Shown here: in pieces, positions 34,987-43,010 of the stretch | Layout of the letters: every line of letters begins with the position of its first letter | Position numbering within the stretch: position 1 is the stretch's first letter | Assembly (NCBI RefSeq): GCF_016464705.1 | Contig: NZ_JAEHOB010000005.1 | Span: 248,001 to 312,000 of the forward strand | Reading direction: 5' to 3' | Source: Qaidamihabitans albus | GTDB lineage: Bacteria > Actinomycetota > Actinomycetes > Mycobacteriales > Pseudonocardiaceae | DNA: 64,000 nucleotides | Program-made: the position numbers and the translations under genes | Notes under the pieces: model-generated | The model's input: only the letters and a program-made list of their open reading frames with translations | What the model was told of the DNA's origin: nothing | Database searches by the model: none

Positions 34987-36684
34987 CTAGACCGGGATGA
35001 CGGTGGGCACGATCATCGGGCGGCGCCGGTAGGTGTCGGCGACCCACCGGCCGACGACGCGGCGCACCGACTGGGCGATCCGGTGCATGTCGGTGATGCC
35101 CTCCGCCTCGGTCCGGGACAGCTCCATCTCCACCAGCGACGCGGCCGCGTCGAGCGCCTTCGGGTCGTCGGAGAAGCCGCGCCCGGACACCGTCGGCGGG
35201 CTCACCGCGCGACCCGTGGTCGAGTCCACGGCCACCGTGATCGCGATGAAGCCACCCTCGCCGAGCACCAGCCGGTCGGACAGCGTGGACTCGCCGACGT
35301 CGCCGACCGAAAGGCCGTCCACATAGACGTGCCCGACCTCCACCCGGCCGCTGACCGAGGCCTTGCCGTCGACGAGGTCCACGACCACCCCGTCCTCGGC
35401 GAGCACCACGTTCTCCGGGGCGACCCCGGTGCTCACGGCGAGCGCGCCGTTGGCCCGCAGGTGCCGCCACTCCCCGTGCACCGGCATGACGTTGACCGGC
35501 CGCACCGCGTTGTAGAGGAACAGCAGCTCCCCCGCCGACGCGTGCCCGGACACGTGCACCTTCGCGTTGCCCTGGTGCACCACGCTGGCGCCGAGCCGGA
35601 CGAGCCCGTTGACCACTCCGAACACCGCGGTCTCGTTGCCCGGGATCAGCGAGCTGGCCAGCACCACCGTGTCGCCCGCGCGGATGGAGATCTGCCGGTG
35701 CTCCCCGCGCGCCATCCGGGACAGCGCCGACAGCGGCTCGCCCTGCGAACCCGTGGAGACGAACAGCACCTTCGTCTCGGGCAGGTTGACCGCCTCGTCC
35801 AGGTTGATCAGCAGGCCCTCCGGGATGTCCAGCAGGCCCAGATCGGCGGCGATGCCCATGTTGCGCACCATCGACCTCCCGACGAAGGCCACCCGGCGCC
35901 CGTGCCGCACGGCCGCGTCGAGCACCTGCTGCACCCGGTGCACATGGCTGGCGAAGCAGGCCACGATCACCCGCTGCCGCACCCGTGCGATCACGTCGTC
36001 GAGCACGGGGCCGATCTCGCGCTCGGGCATTACCAGGCCCGGTACCTCGGCGTTGGTCGAGTCGACGCAGAGCAGGTCCACGCCCTCGTCACCGAGCCGC
36101 GAGAAGCCCGCCAGGTCGGTGAGCCTGCCGTCCAGGGGAAGCTGGTCGAGCTTGATGTCCCCGGTGTGCAGGACCAGCCCCGCCGGCGTGCGCATGGCGA
36201 CCGCCAGCGCGTCCGGAATGGAGTGGTTGACGGCGAAGAACTCCAGCTCGAACGCGCCGACGGTGAGCCGCTGCGACTCCCGGACCTCGATCAGGTTCGG
36301 CCGCTGCCGGTGCTCCTTGCACTTGGCCGCCAGCAGCGCGAGCGTGAACCGCGAGCCGTAGACGGGCAGGTCGGGCCGCATCCGGAGCAGGAACGGCACG
36401 GCACCGATGTGGTCCTCGTGGCCGTGCGTGAGCACCAGCGCGTCGACGTCCTCCAGCCGGTTCTCGATCGCCCGGAAGTCGGGCAGGATCAGGTCGACAC
36501 CGGGCTGGTTGTCCTCCGGGAACAGCACGCCGCAGTCGACGATGACCAGCCGGCCACCGTACTCGAACACGGTCATGTTGCGGCCGATCTCGCCGATGCC
36601 ACCGAGCGCGACGACGCGCAGGCCCCCATCGGGCAGTGCGGGTGGTGCGGCGGTCGGTCCGGGTCCTGTGGAGAGCTCGGTCAC
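34987..36684 (-). CDS. rnj: ribonuclease J
   Basis: A 565-residue metallo-beta-lactamase/beta-CASP nuclease for mRNA decay and rRNA maturation, with 5'-exonuclease and endonuclease activity. The metal site THGHEDHIGAVP, the beta-CASP motifs (VSTGSQGEPLSALSRMARGEH in outline) and the MPVHGEWRHLRAN segment with a C-terminal domain are present. The first ~20 residues are Pro/Ala-rich. The GTG at 36684 overlaps the dapA stop (GTGA), the same dapA-rnj pair as in mycobacteria. Confidence 0.95.
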   Translation of the reverse strand: MTELSTGPGPTAAPPALPDGGLRVVALGGIGEIGRNMTVFEYGGRLVIVDCGVLFPEDNQPGVDLILPDFRAIENRLEDVDALVLTHGHEDHIGAVPFLLRMRPDLPVYGSRFTLALLAAKCKEHRQRPNLIEVRESQRLTVGAFELEFFAVNHSIPDALAVAMRTPAGLVLHTGDIKLDQLPLDGRLTDLAGFSRLGDEGVDLLCVDSTNAEVPGLVMPEREIGPVLDDVIARVRQRVIVACFASHVHRVQQVLDAAVRHGRRVAFVGRSMVRNMGIAADLGLLDIPEGLLINLDEAVNLPETKVLFVSTGSQGEPLSALSRMARGEHRQISIRAGDTVVLASSLIPGNETAVFGVVNGLVRLGASVVHQGNAKVHVSGHASAGELLFLYNAVRPVNVMPVHGEWRHLRANGALAVSTGVAPENVVLAEDGVVVDLVDGKASVSGRVEVGHVYVDGLSVGDVGESTLSDRLVLGEGGFIAITVAVDSTTGRAVSPPTVSGRGFSDDPKALDAAASLVEMELSRTEAEGITDMHRIAQSVRRVVGRWVADTYRRRPMIVPTVIPV

Positions 36685-37706
36685 CGATGAATCGTCCCAA
36701 CGCTGGTGTGAGTGGTCGGCGCGACGTAGGCGGCCGCGGAGTCGGCCTGCGCGACCCGCGAGCTCGCCCAGTCACCGCTCGGTGACTGCTCGAGCGGCAC
36801 GCCCGCCTGCGTCAGATCCGCCGCGATGGCCTCGACCTGATCCTCGCTCGCCGGCACGATCGGCAACCGCGGCTCGCCCATATCGTAACCGCGCATCCGC
36901 AGCGCCGTCTTGACGAACACGACGCCGCCGACCCGGGAGAACGCGCGGTACACGGGAATCATGCCGCGGTGGTTGGTGCGGGCGGTGGAGGTGTCGCCGT
37001 CCTCGTAGGCGTCGATCATCGCGCGGATCCGGCCGGCCACCACGTGCCCGATCACGCTCACGACGCCGGTGGCGCCGACGGAGAGCCACGGCAGGTTCAG
37101 GCCGTCGTCACCGGAGTAGTACGCCAGGTGGGTGTTCGCGATGACCTCGCTGCCCGCGAGCAGGTCGCCCTTCGCGTCCTTGACCGCGAGGATGCGGGGG
37201 TGCTCGGCGAGCCGGCGCAGCGTGTCGACCTCGATGGGCACGATCGAGCGCGGCGGGATGTCGTAGAGCATCACCGGCAGCCCGGTGGCGTTGGCCACCG
37301 CGGTGAAGTGCGCGTACAGGCCGGCCTGGGTGGGCCGGGAGTAGTACGGGGTCACCACCAGCACGCCGTGCGCACCGGCCTCCTCGGCCTGGCGGACCAG
37401 CTCCATGCTGTGTGCCGTGTCGTTCGTTCCGGCACCGGCCACCACGGTGGCCCGGTGGCCGATCGCCTCCATGACCGCGCTGATCAGCTCGGCCTTCTCG
37501 GCATCGGTCGTCGTCGGGCTCTCCCCGGTGGTGCCGTTCAGCACGATGCCGTCGTTGCCCAGGTCCACCAGGTGCTCGGCGAGCTCCTGCGCCCGCTTCA
37601 GATCCAGCGCACCCTCGGAGTCGAACGGCGTGACCATGGCGGTGAGCACGCGGCCGAACGGCCTGCCCGGCGCGGCAGTGGGTGGGGTGGACGGTGCGAT
37701 CGACAT
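36681..37706 (-). CDS. dapA: 4-hydroxy-tetrahydrodipicolinate synthase
   Basis: A 341-residue TIM-barrel aldolase that condenses pyruvate with aspartate semialdehyde in lysine/DAP synthesis. Key parts are VLTAMVTPFDSEGALD, GTTGESPTTT (substrate Thr-Thr), VVTPYYSRPTQAG (catalytic Tyr) and ILAVKDAKGD (Schiff-base Lys). The ATG at 37706 lies 6 bases after TACCGT, a leaderless pattern, which favours it over longer starts. The C-terminus has an extra Ser/Ala-rich tail. dapB is elsewhere at 45986. Confidence 0.95.
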   Translation of the reverse strand: MSIAPSTPPTAAPGRPFGRVLTAMVTPFDSEGALDLKRAQELAEHLVDLGNDGIVLNGTTGESPTTTDAEKAELISAVMEAIGHRATVVAGAGTNDTAHSMELVRQAEEAGAHGVLVVTPYYSRPTQAGLYAHFTAVANATGLPVMLYDIPPRSIVPIEVDTLRRLAEHPRILAVKDAKGDLLAGSEVIANTHLAYYSGDDGLNLPWLSVGATGVVSVIGHVVAGRIRAMIDAYEDGDTSTARTNHRGMIPVYRAFSRVGGVVFVKTALRMRGYDMGEPRLPIVPASEDQVEAIAADLTQAGVPLEQSPSGDWASSRVAQADSAAAYVAPTTHTSVGTIHR

Positions 37707-37835
37707 GCCTTGACGGTACCTCGTTCGAGCGCTGATCACGGTGCCGACGGCGCCGAACGCCATGATCGGCTCCAACGTCACCGGCTGCGCTGGAGAATCC
37801 CCGGCGGGGCGGCGCGGAAGCGGGAACTTCTGCGG

Positions 37836-39365
37836 CTACTTGACCTCCACGGCCACCTGTTCGGTGAGCTGGCTGCCGTCCTTGTTGAGCAGTACGCAGT
37901 AGATCGTGCGCCGCAGATCCGCGTCCGACTCCTGCTGCTGTTCCCACAGCGCCCGGCTGGGCACGAGCGCGCGGTAGTCGAGCGAGGGCCGCAGGTCGGC
38001 GGGCACCGCGTTCGAGTAGAAGCTGAGCATGCACTGGGTCTCGGCGAAGCGCGCCAGCTGCTCCGTGCCCGGGTACCCGGCGAGCACGGCGTCGCTGGAG
38101 GCGGACGAGCCGTTGCCGAGGGACCGCTCGGAGTCGTAGATCTCGAAGTCGTGGTTCTCGTCGCAGTCCGGTTGGTTGCTCGAACTGATTTCATAGCCCC
38201 GGTCGAACCGCCCGTTCAGGCACTGCTCCCGGCCGCTGCTGAGGGAGAACCCGAGGTCGCCGCCCTCGCCGTAGACCATGGTCGGCAGCATCGACTCGTC
38301 CGTTTCCGGGGACCACACGGGCTTGCCCAGGAAGAAGCCACCGGCCAGCAGGGCGACCGCCGCGAGCGCGCCGCAGCCGACCAGCAGGGTGCGGCGGGTC
38401 CTGTTCGGCGCCGCGGCGGGGCCGGGAGCGAACGGCGCGGGGCCGCTGTGCAGCGTCGGCGGCTGGCCGCCGTACACGGCGGTGTGCCGGCCGGCAGGCG
38501 GTGTCGGCTGCCCGTGCTGCTGCGCCGCCATCGCGAGCAGTCCGCGCGCCTGCTGTGCCGAGATGCGCGCCTCCGGGGCGGAGATCAGCAGACCCATGAT
38601 CGCCGATGCCAGTGGCCCCTGCGCGTGCGTCAGGTACGGCACCTCGTTCATGATCGCGTGCAGGGTGGCCGCGGTGCTGGGCCGCTCGAACGCCACCGTG
38701 CCCTCGACCGCGAAGAACAGCGTCACGCCCAGCGCCCACAGATCCGACTCCGGCATGGCCTCCCGGCCGGCCACCCGCTCGGGCGCCATGAACGCGGGCG
38801 AGCCCACCAGCATGCCGCTCGTCGTCAGCCGCGGATCGTCCACGGCCTGCGCGATGCCGAAGTCGGTCAGCTTCACGCGGCCGTTGGGCGCGACCATGAG
38901 GTTGCCGGGCTTGACGTCGCGGTGCACGATGCCGGAACCGTGCGCGGCCTGCAGCGCCGAGAGCACCTGCTCCCCGATCGCGGCCACCTGGTGCGGAGCC
39001 AGCGGGCCGTTGCGGCGCACCAGCTCCGACAGGGTCGGCGCCTCCACCAGCTCCATCACGATGAAGGTCGTGTCGCCCTCGGTCACCACGTCGAACACGG
39101 TGACGACGGCCGGGTCGTTGAGCCGCCCGCCGGTGCGCACCTCGCGCAGCACCCGCTCCTGGAAGACCCCCGACTCGTCCGCGCCGTCGGGCAGCGTCAG
39201 CTCCTTGATCGCGACGTGGCGGCCGATCACGGTGTCCTCCGCGCGCCACACCACACCCATCCCGCCGCGCCCGAGCTCGCCCAGCAGTGTGTACCGGCCG
39301 GCGATCACCCTCGGCCCCGGCGTGGCCGGGGTGGTGTGCGTCTGCCGGATCTGCTCGTCGGTCAC
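37836..39365 (-). CDS. eukaryotic-type serine/threonine protein kinase
   Basis: A 509-residue membrane kinase. Kinase domain about residues 24-285: Gly loop LGRGGMGVV, the VAIKEL Lys, the HRDVKPGNLMV catalytic loop, DFGIA, and the GSPAFMAPERV P+1 loop. A Pro-rich juxtamembrane linker, one transmembrane helix (LLVGCGALAAVALLAGGFFLG) and an extracellular domain with several Cys (QCLNGRF, QPDCDENHDF, TQCMLSF, IYCVLL) follow. No PASTA repeats. GTG 39365 has GAGGGG upstream and a TAGCAT box near 39400. The C-terminal Cys-rich domain probably senses an unknown signal. Confidence 0.92.
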   Translation of the reverse strand: MTDEQIRQTHTTPATPGPRVIAGRYTLLGELGRGGMGVVWRAEDTVIGRHVAIKELTLPDGADESGVFQERVLREVRTGGRLNDPAVVTVFDVVTEGDTTFIVMELVEAPTLSELVRRNGPLAPHQVAAIGEQVLSALQAAHGSGIVHRDVKPGNLMVAPNGRVKLTDFGIAQAVDDPRLTTSGMLVGSPAFMAPERVAGREAMPESDLWALGVTLFFAVEGTVAFERPSTAATLHAIMNEVPYLTHAQGPLASAIMGLLISAPEARISAQQARGLLAMAAQQHGQPTPPAGRHTAVYGGQPPTLHSGPAPFAPGPAAAPNRTRRTLLVGCGALAAVALLAGGFFLGKPVWSPETDESMLPTMVYGEGGDLGFSLSSGREQCLNGRFDRGYEISSSNQPDCDENHDFEIYDSERSLGNGSSASSDAVLAGYPGTEQLARFAETQCMLSFYSNAVPADLRPSLDYRALVPSRALWEQQQESDADLRRTIYCVLLNKDGSQLTEQVAVEVK

Positions 39366-39454
39366 GGTGCGCGTCCCCTCCTCGGTACGGGCCAAGATGC
39401 TAGCGCTGCGCGGCGCCGCAACTGCGACCACACCGGGAGCTCACCGGTTCCCGT

Positions 39455-39850
39455 TCAGCGGTGGTGCACCTCGTGCCCGGCCGCCTCCAGCGCTTCGATC
39501 GCGCGCTGGAGGTCGGCCGCCTTCACGAGCACGTGGTCGGTGTCGAAGGTGGACAGGGTGCACAGCGCGACACCCGCCGCGGCGAGCTCGCTGGACAGCG
39601 CCGCGATCACCCCCGTGAGCGTGAACGCCAGCGGCCCGCGGACCGTCAGCAGCCGCCAGTTCCGCTCCACCTCGGCGCCGTCCGGCGCGAGGGCGGCAGG
39701 GCAGATCAGGGACAGCTCGGTGGCCGTGCGCGTGACCGAGACGAGCTCGTCGCCGGTACGGTCGAGCAGCCCTGGCGGCGCGGGCGAGTCCGCGTCGAGC
39801 CGGCCCACGGCGTACTCGCCCGGCCGGACCTCGATGGCAAGCCTGCGCAT
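39455..39850 (-). CDS. ACT domain-containing protein
   Basis: A 131-residue protein with an N-terminal strand-rich part (IEVRPGEYAVGRLDADS, SVTRTATELSLICPA) and an ACT-like half (WRLLTVRGPLAFTLTGVIAALSSELAAAGVALCTLSTFDTDHVLVKA in outline). This is the form of the small CASTOR/ACT_7-type amino-acid-binding proteins. It follows thyX by one base on the same strand. A regulatory or amino-acid-sensing role is inferred from the domain only. Confidence 0.78.
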   Translation of the reverse strand: MRRLAIEVRPGEYAVGRLDADSPAPPGLLDRTGDELVSVTRTATELSLICPAALAPDGAEVERNWRLLTVRGPLAFTLTGVIAALSSELAAAGVALCTLSTFDTDHVLVKAADLQRAIEALEAAGHEVHHR

Positions 39851-39851
39851 C

Positions 39852-40604
39852 TCAGCCCTCGAGCACCTTCGGGCTCGACGCGACCTCGGTGCCGTCCGGC
39901 AGGGTGGAGATCGTGAAGTCGGCGAACACGTTCTCGGCGGCCTTCTGCAGGTGCCGCAGGCATTCCACGGCGAGTGCGCGGATCTCGACGTCGGCGTGCT
40001 CGGTGGCGCGCATGGCGATGAAGTGCCGCCACGCCCGGTAGTTGCCGGTCACCACGATGCGGGTCTCGGTGGCGTTGGGCAGCACGGATCGCGCCGCCTG
40101 GCGAGCCTGCTTGCGGCGCAGCGTGGCGCTCGGCGCGTCGGCGAACTTCTCCTCCAGCCCCGCGAGCAGGTCGGTGTAGGCGTCGACGCTGGCCTGCGCG
40201 GCGGCGACGAACTTCTCGTGCAGTTCCGGATCCTCGGCGATGACACCGGGCTCGACGAACGCGGCGTCGCGCTCGGGCACGTACCGCTGGGAGAGCTGCG
40301 AGAACGAGAAGTGCCGGTGCCGGATCAGCTCGTGGGTCAGCGAGCGGGAGATGCCGGTGATGTAGAAGGTCACCGAGCCGTGCTCCAGCACGGACAGGTG
40401 CCCGACCTCGATGATGTGGTCGAGGTAGCCGCTGTTCGTGGCGGTCTTCGGGTTCGGCTTCTTCCAGGACTGGTAGCACGCCCTGCCCGCGAACTCGGCG
40501 AGCGCCTGACCACCGTCGGCGTCGGTCGACCACGGCACGTCGGCCGGTGGGAAGAACTCCGTCTTCGCGATCAACTGCACCTTGGGCGACACCGTTTCGG
40601 CCAC
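39852..40604 (-). CDS. thyX: FAD-dependent thymidylate synthase
   Basis: A 250-residue flavoprotein that makes dTMP from dUMP with methylenetetrahydrofolate and NADPH. The ThyX motif RHR-x7-S is in [20 protein letters not shown]. The [10 protein letters not shown] and [14 protein letters not shown] parts and the late nucleotide-binding [13 protein letters not shown] are also typical. GTG 40604 has GAGGGAG upstream. In mycobacteria thyX lies next to dapA; here a kinase and an ACT gene are between them. Confidence 0.95.
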   Translation of the reverse strand: MAETVSPKVQLIAKTEFFPPADVPWSTDADGGQALAEFAGRACYQSWKKPNPKTATNSGYLDHIIEVGHLSVLEHGSVTFYITGISRSLTHELIRHRHFSFSQLSQRYVPERDAAFVEPGVIAEDPELHEKFVAAAQASVDAYTDLLAGLEEKFADAPSATLRRKQARQAARSVLPNATETRIVVTGNYRAWRHFIAMRATEHADVEIRALAVECLRHLQKAAENVFADFTISTLPDGTEVASSPKVLEG

Positions 40605-40683
40605 GTCCGACTCCCTCGATTACCACGCGGTCTTGTCCCCGGCAGCGTAGTCGCCCCGGCCGGCCGCCACGCGCACCATCACG

Positions 40684-40737
40684 ATGACACCATCCACGCC
40701 TTGACCGATGTCACCTATGACGCCATAGTGGTGTCAT
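40684..40737 (+). promoter_or_regulatory. leaderless promoter with operator repeats for the RHH gene
   Basis: TTGACC (40701-40706), 17-bp spacer, CATAGT (40724-40729), 6 bases, ATG at 40736. The dyad ATGACGCC (40717-40724) - atagt - GGTGTCAT (40730-40737) sits on the -10 box and start codon, and a third half-site ATGACACC is at 40684-40691. This fits autorepression by the RHH protein. Confidence 0.65.
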
Positions 40738-41260
40738 GGACCTGACGCCATATCTCGAGAGCCTGCGGGAGAACCTGAGCACCACGGCCTCCGCCGGCGA
40801 CGAACAGATGCGGCGCGCCGCCGCGGTGCTGTCGGCGGCGCTGGAGCCGGCGGCCCGGCTCGCGCTGATGAACGCGCTCGCCGACCTCGCCGCCGAGGTC
40901 ACCGCCAACCTCCCCGACCAGGTGGTCGACGTCCGCCTCGACGGCCGCGACGTGCGGGTGGTGGTCACCGGCGCGGGCACCCCGGCGAGCGAACCGGGCC
41001 CGGCTCCGCCGCCACCGCCACCACCTCCGCAGCAGCCACCGGCCGACGGAGGCGACATCAGCCGCATCACGCTGCGGCTGTTCGAACAGATCAAGGGCCA
41101 GGCGGAGCAGGCGGCCGCGGCGCAGGGCGTGTCGCTGAACACGTTCGTCTCGCAGGCGGTGCAGGGCGCACTGCAGGGCAAGCATCAGCATCGCGAAGGC
41201 GGCAGACCGCACGGCCAGCGGTCCGGGTCGCACCTGCACGGCTGGGTGGAAGGACAGTGA
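40736..41260 (+). CDS. ribbon-helix-helix DNA-binding protein
   Basis: A 174-residue protein. The N-terminal ~75 residues are helical then beta (DLTPYLESLRENLSTTAS, VVDVRLDGRDVRVVVTGAG), a Pro-rich linker (about 83-100) follows, and the Arc/HicB-like RHH is at about 106-143: ISRITLRLFEQIKGQAEQAA and GVSLNTFVSQAVQGAL. The His/Gly/Arg-rich tail ends at GQ. It is translationally coupled to the DUF4097 gene (GTGA overlap). Repeated ATGACRCC sites over its own promoter suggest autoregulation. No toxin partner is seen, so it is not a HicAB system. Confidence 0.8.
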   Translation: MDLTPYLESLRENLSTTASAGDEQMRRAAAVLSAALEPAARLALMNALADLAAEVTANLPDQVVDVRLDGRDVRVVVTGAGTPASEPGPAPPPPPPPPQQPPADGGDISRITLRLFEQIKGQAEQAAAAQGVSLNTFVSQAVQGALQGKHQHREGGRPHGQRSGSHLHGWVEGQ

Positions 41261-42198
41261 CGAGCAAGATGAACGCGACGAACGAGGAACCGCACGACCA
41301 CGCCGACGAGCCGGTGCGCACCCAGGCGTTCGACGCCGAAGGACCGCTGGAGCTGGACGTGGAGATCACGATGGGCCGGATCGACATCCGGCTCGGCGAG
41401 GACGACGTGCGCGCCGAGGTGCGCCACGATCCTTCCGCGCAGGCACCGTGGGCGGAGGGCGTGTCCAACATCCTGAGCTGGGTCGGCGAGCGCTTCGGCG
41501 GCCCGCTCGGCTCGGAGCTGCACGGCTCGCCGGGCGAGGCGGTGCGGCAGGCGCGCATCGAGAAGGTGGGTGGCCGGCTGGTGGTACGCGGGCCGAAACC
41601 GCTGCCGCTGCGCAATGTGCCGCTCGCCGTGACCGTGCACGTGCCCTCCCGGTCACACCTGGACGTCCGGGCCGGCGCCGCGACCGTGACCGTGACCGGG
41701 ACGGCGGGCCGGGTCGACGTGCAGACCGGCTCCGGCGACGCGGTGCTCGACCGCATCGAGGGCCCCGCGACCGTGCGCACCGGCACCGGATCGATCCGGC
41801 TCGGCCCGACACCCGCGGGCGTGCAGCTGCGTTCCGGAAGCGGCGACGTCGAGGCGCCCGCGGTGTCCGGTTCCGCGACCCTCGCCACGGGGACAGGCGA
41901 TGTGTGGCTGGGCGTGGTCGAGGGTGAGGTGCTGGTCCGCAGCAGCAGTGGCGACCTGACCGTCGCCGAGGCAGCCTCGGGCTCGGTGGAGGCGATCACC
42001 GGCTCGGGCGAGGTCCGGATCGGTATCCGCGGTGGCGTCGCCGCCGAGATCGACCTGTCCTCGGGCGCGGGCCGGGTGTCGAGCGAGCTCGACGTCGCCG
42101 ACACGCCGCCGGAGGGACCGGTCGCACTCAAGGTGCGGGCGCGCAGCGGAGCGGGCGACGCCGTGGTGACCAAGGCCCTGTCCCAGCCGGCGTCCTGA
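41257..42198 (+). CDS. DUF4097 beta-strand repeat protein
   Basis: A 313-residue protein without signal peptide or membrane helix. From about 80 on it is built of short beta repeats (VTVTGTAGRVDVQTGSGDAVLDRIEG, TGTGSIRLG, RSGSGDVEAP, ATGTGDVWLG, RSSSGDLTV, TGSGEVRIG; each shown separately), the beta-helix form of DUF4097 adhesin-like domains. The GTG start overlaps the RHH gene stop, so the pair is one unit conserved in many actinomycetes. Molecular function is unknown. Confidence 0.85.
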   Translation: MTSKMNATNEEPHDHADEPVRTQAFDAEGPLELDVEITMGRIDIRLGEDDVRAEVRHDPSAQAPWAEGVSNILSWVGERFGGPLGSELHGSPGEAVRQARIEKVGGRLVVRGPKPLPLRNVPLAVTVHVPSRSHLDVRAGAATVTVTGTAGRVDVQTGSGDAVLDRIEGPATVRTGTGSIRLGPTPAGVQLRSGSGDVEAPAVSGSATLATGTGDVWLGVVEGEVLVRSSSGDLTVAEAASGSVEAITGSGEVRIGIRGGVAAEIDLSSGAGRVSSELDVADTPPEGPVALKVRARSGAGDAVVTKALSQPAS

Positions 42199-42224
42199 AG
42201 GGGCGGCGGCCGGACGGCCCGTGG

Positions 42225-42473
42225 TCAGTGCGCCGCGCCCGGCGCGTCCTCCCGCCTGCCCGCCTCGGCCTCGAGCCCGAGCATCGCGAGCAGGTCCTGG
42301 CAGTCCCCCACGTCCACGGCGTGCTCGGCCACGGTACGCACGGCGCGGTGATGCTCGATCCCCAGCTGGGTCTGCTCGGCCGCGCGGGCCTGGGAGACCC
42401 GGTCCGGTGTCCGGGTGGGCCCCGCGGGCCGTGCCCACGTCATTCGGATCCTGCTTCCACGCGAACGCACCAT
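42225..42473 (-). CDS. hypothetical small helical protein
   Basis: An 82-residue protein whose core (DRVSQARAAEQTQLGIEHHRAVRTVAEHAVDVGDCQDLLAMLGLEAEA in outline) is helical and looks like real coding sequence. ATG 42473 is used; an ATG at 42443 with AGGA upstream is an alternative. It is convergent with the DUF4097 gene and divergent from cspA. No family is recognised. Confidence 0.5.
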   Translation of the reverse strand: MVRSRGSRIRMTWARPAGPTRTPDRVSQARAAEQTQLGIEHHRAVRTVAEHAVDVGDCQDLLAMLGLEAEAGRREDAPGAAH

Positions 42474-42619
42474 CCCGACGGCATGTCGGCACTCCCGTCC
42501 CCGGCCGAAGCAGGCCGGCTGGGTCACCCGCCGAGAACGACACCGGCTCGATTGCCGGTGTACTGGGTGCTCTCGACCGTCTGACTCTACCCCGGCCGGG
42601 TGACGGGAATGAACGCGGC

Positions 42620-42752
42620 ACCGGGGTGGTTGTAATCGATGGTCGTAGTTTTTGTTGTTGCTTGCTTTCAGGGATCTGAGAAGCCGCGTCGAGAAACCGG
42701 CCCGGGTACCGCACGGTGCGGTACCCCGTACCGAACCCTGTAAGGGAGCGAA
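42620..42752 (+). promoter_or_regulatory. cspA promoter/leader region with hairpin
   Basis: This stretch has unusually low GC (T-rich around 42640-42672) before cspA. GGGTACCGCA-CGG-TGCGGTACCC (42704-42726) is a perfect 10-bp hairpin, just upstream of the AAGGGAG ribosome-binding site. A long structured 5' leader is the known form of cold-shock mRNAs; the exact promoter is not clear. Confidence 0.5.
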
Positions 42753-42953
42753 ATGACTCAGGGCACCGTCAAGTGGTTCAACGCGGAGAAGGGCTTCGGC
42801 TTCATCACTCGCGCCGAGGGACCGGACGTCTTCGTGCACTACTCCGAGATCGACGGCAGCGGTTTCCGCAGCCTCGAGGAGAACCAGCAGGTCGAGTTCG
42901 AGGTGGCGCAGGGCCCGAAGGGCCTGCAGGCCACCGGCGTCCGCGCGGTCTGA
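42753..42953 (+). CDS. cold shock protein CspA family
   Basis: A 66-residue OB-fold RNA/DNA-binding protein. It starts [20 protein letters not shown] with RNP1 (KGFGFI) and RNP2 (VFVHYSEI) intact. It binds single-stranded nucleic acids and melts mRNA structure. ATG 42753 follows AAGGGAG. A 19-bp perfect hairpin follows the stop. Confidence 0.96.
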   Translation: MTQGTVKWFNAEKGFGFITRAEGPDVFVHYSEIDGSGFRSLEENQQVEFEVAQGPKGLQATGVRAV

Positions 42954-42960
42954 TCCACCA

Positions 42961-43002
42961 CGCAAGAAGGCCCGGCACCGGCAGGTGCCGGGCCTTCTTG
43001 CG
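42961..43002. terminator. bidirectional terminator of cspA and the YcaQ-type gene
   Basis: CGCAAGAAGGCCCGGCACC (42961-42979), loop GGCA, GGTGCCGGGCCTTCTTGCG (42984-43002): a perfect 19-bp stem between convergent genes, with A/T-rich flanks suited to both strands. Confidence 0.85.
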
Positions 43003-43010
43003 CTCACCCC

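Noticed and set aside
36969..40745. A 1258-codon open frame on the + strand, antisense to dapA, kinase, ACT and thyX genes.
   Set aside because: Arg/Gly/His/Val-rich composition without any motif, opposite to well-supported genes; long antisense frames are expected at this GC content.
40736..42198. RHH/DUF4097 pair as a HicAB toxin-antitoxin system.
   Set aside because: No HicA-like dsRNA-binding toxin; the partner is a long beta-repeat protein.
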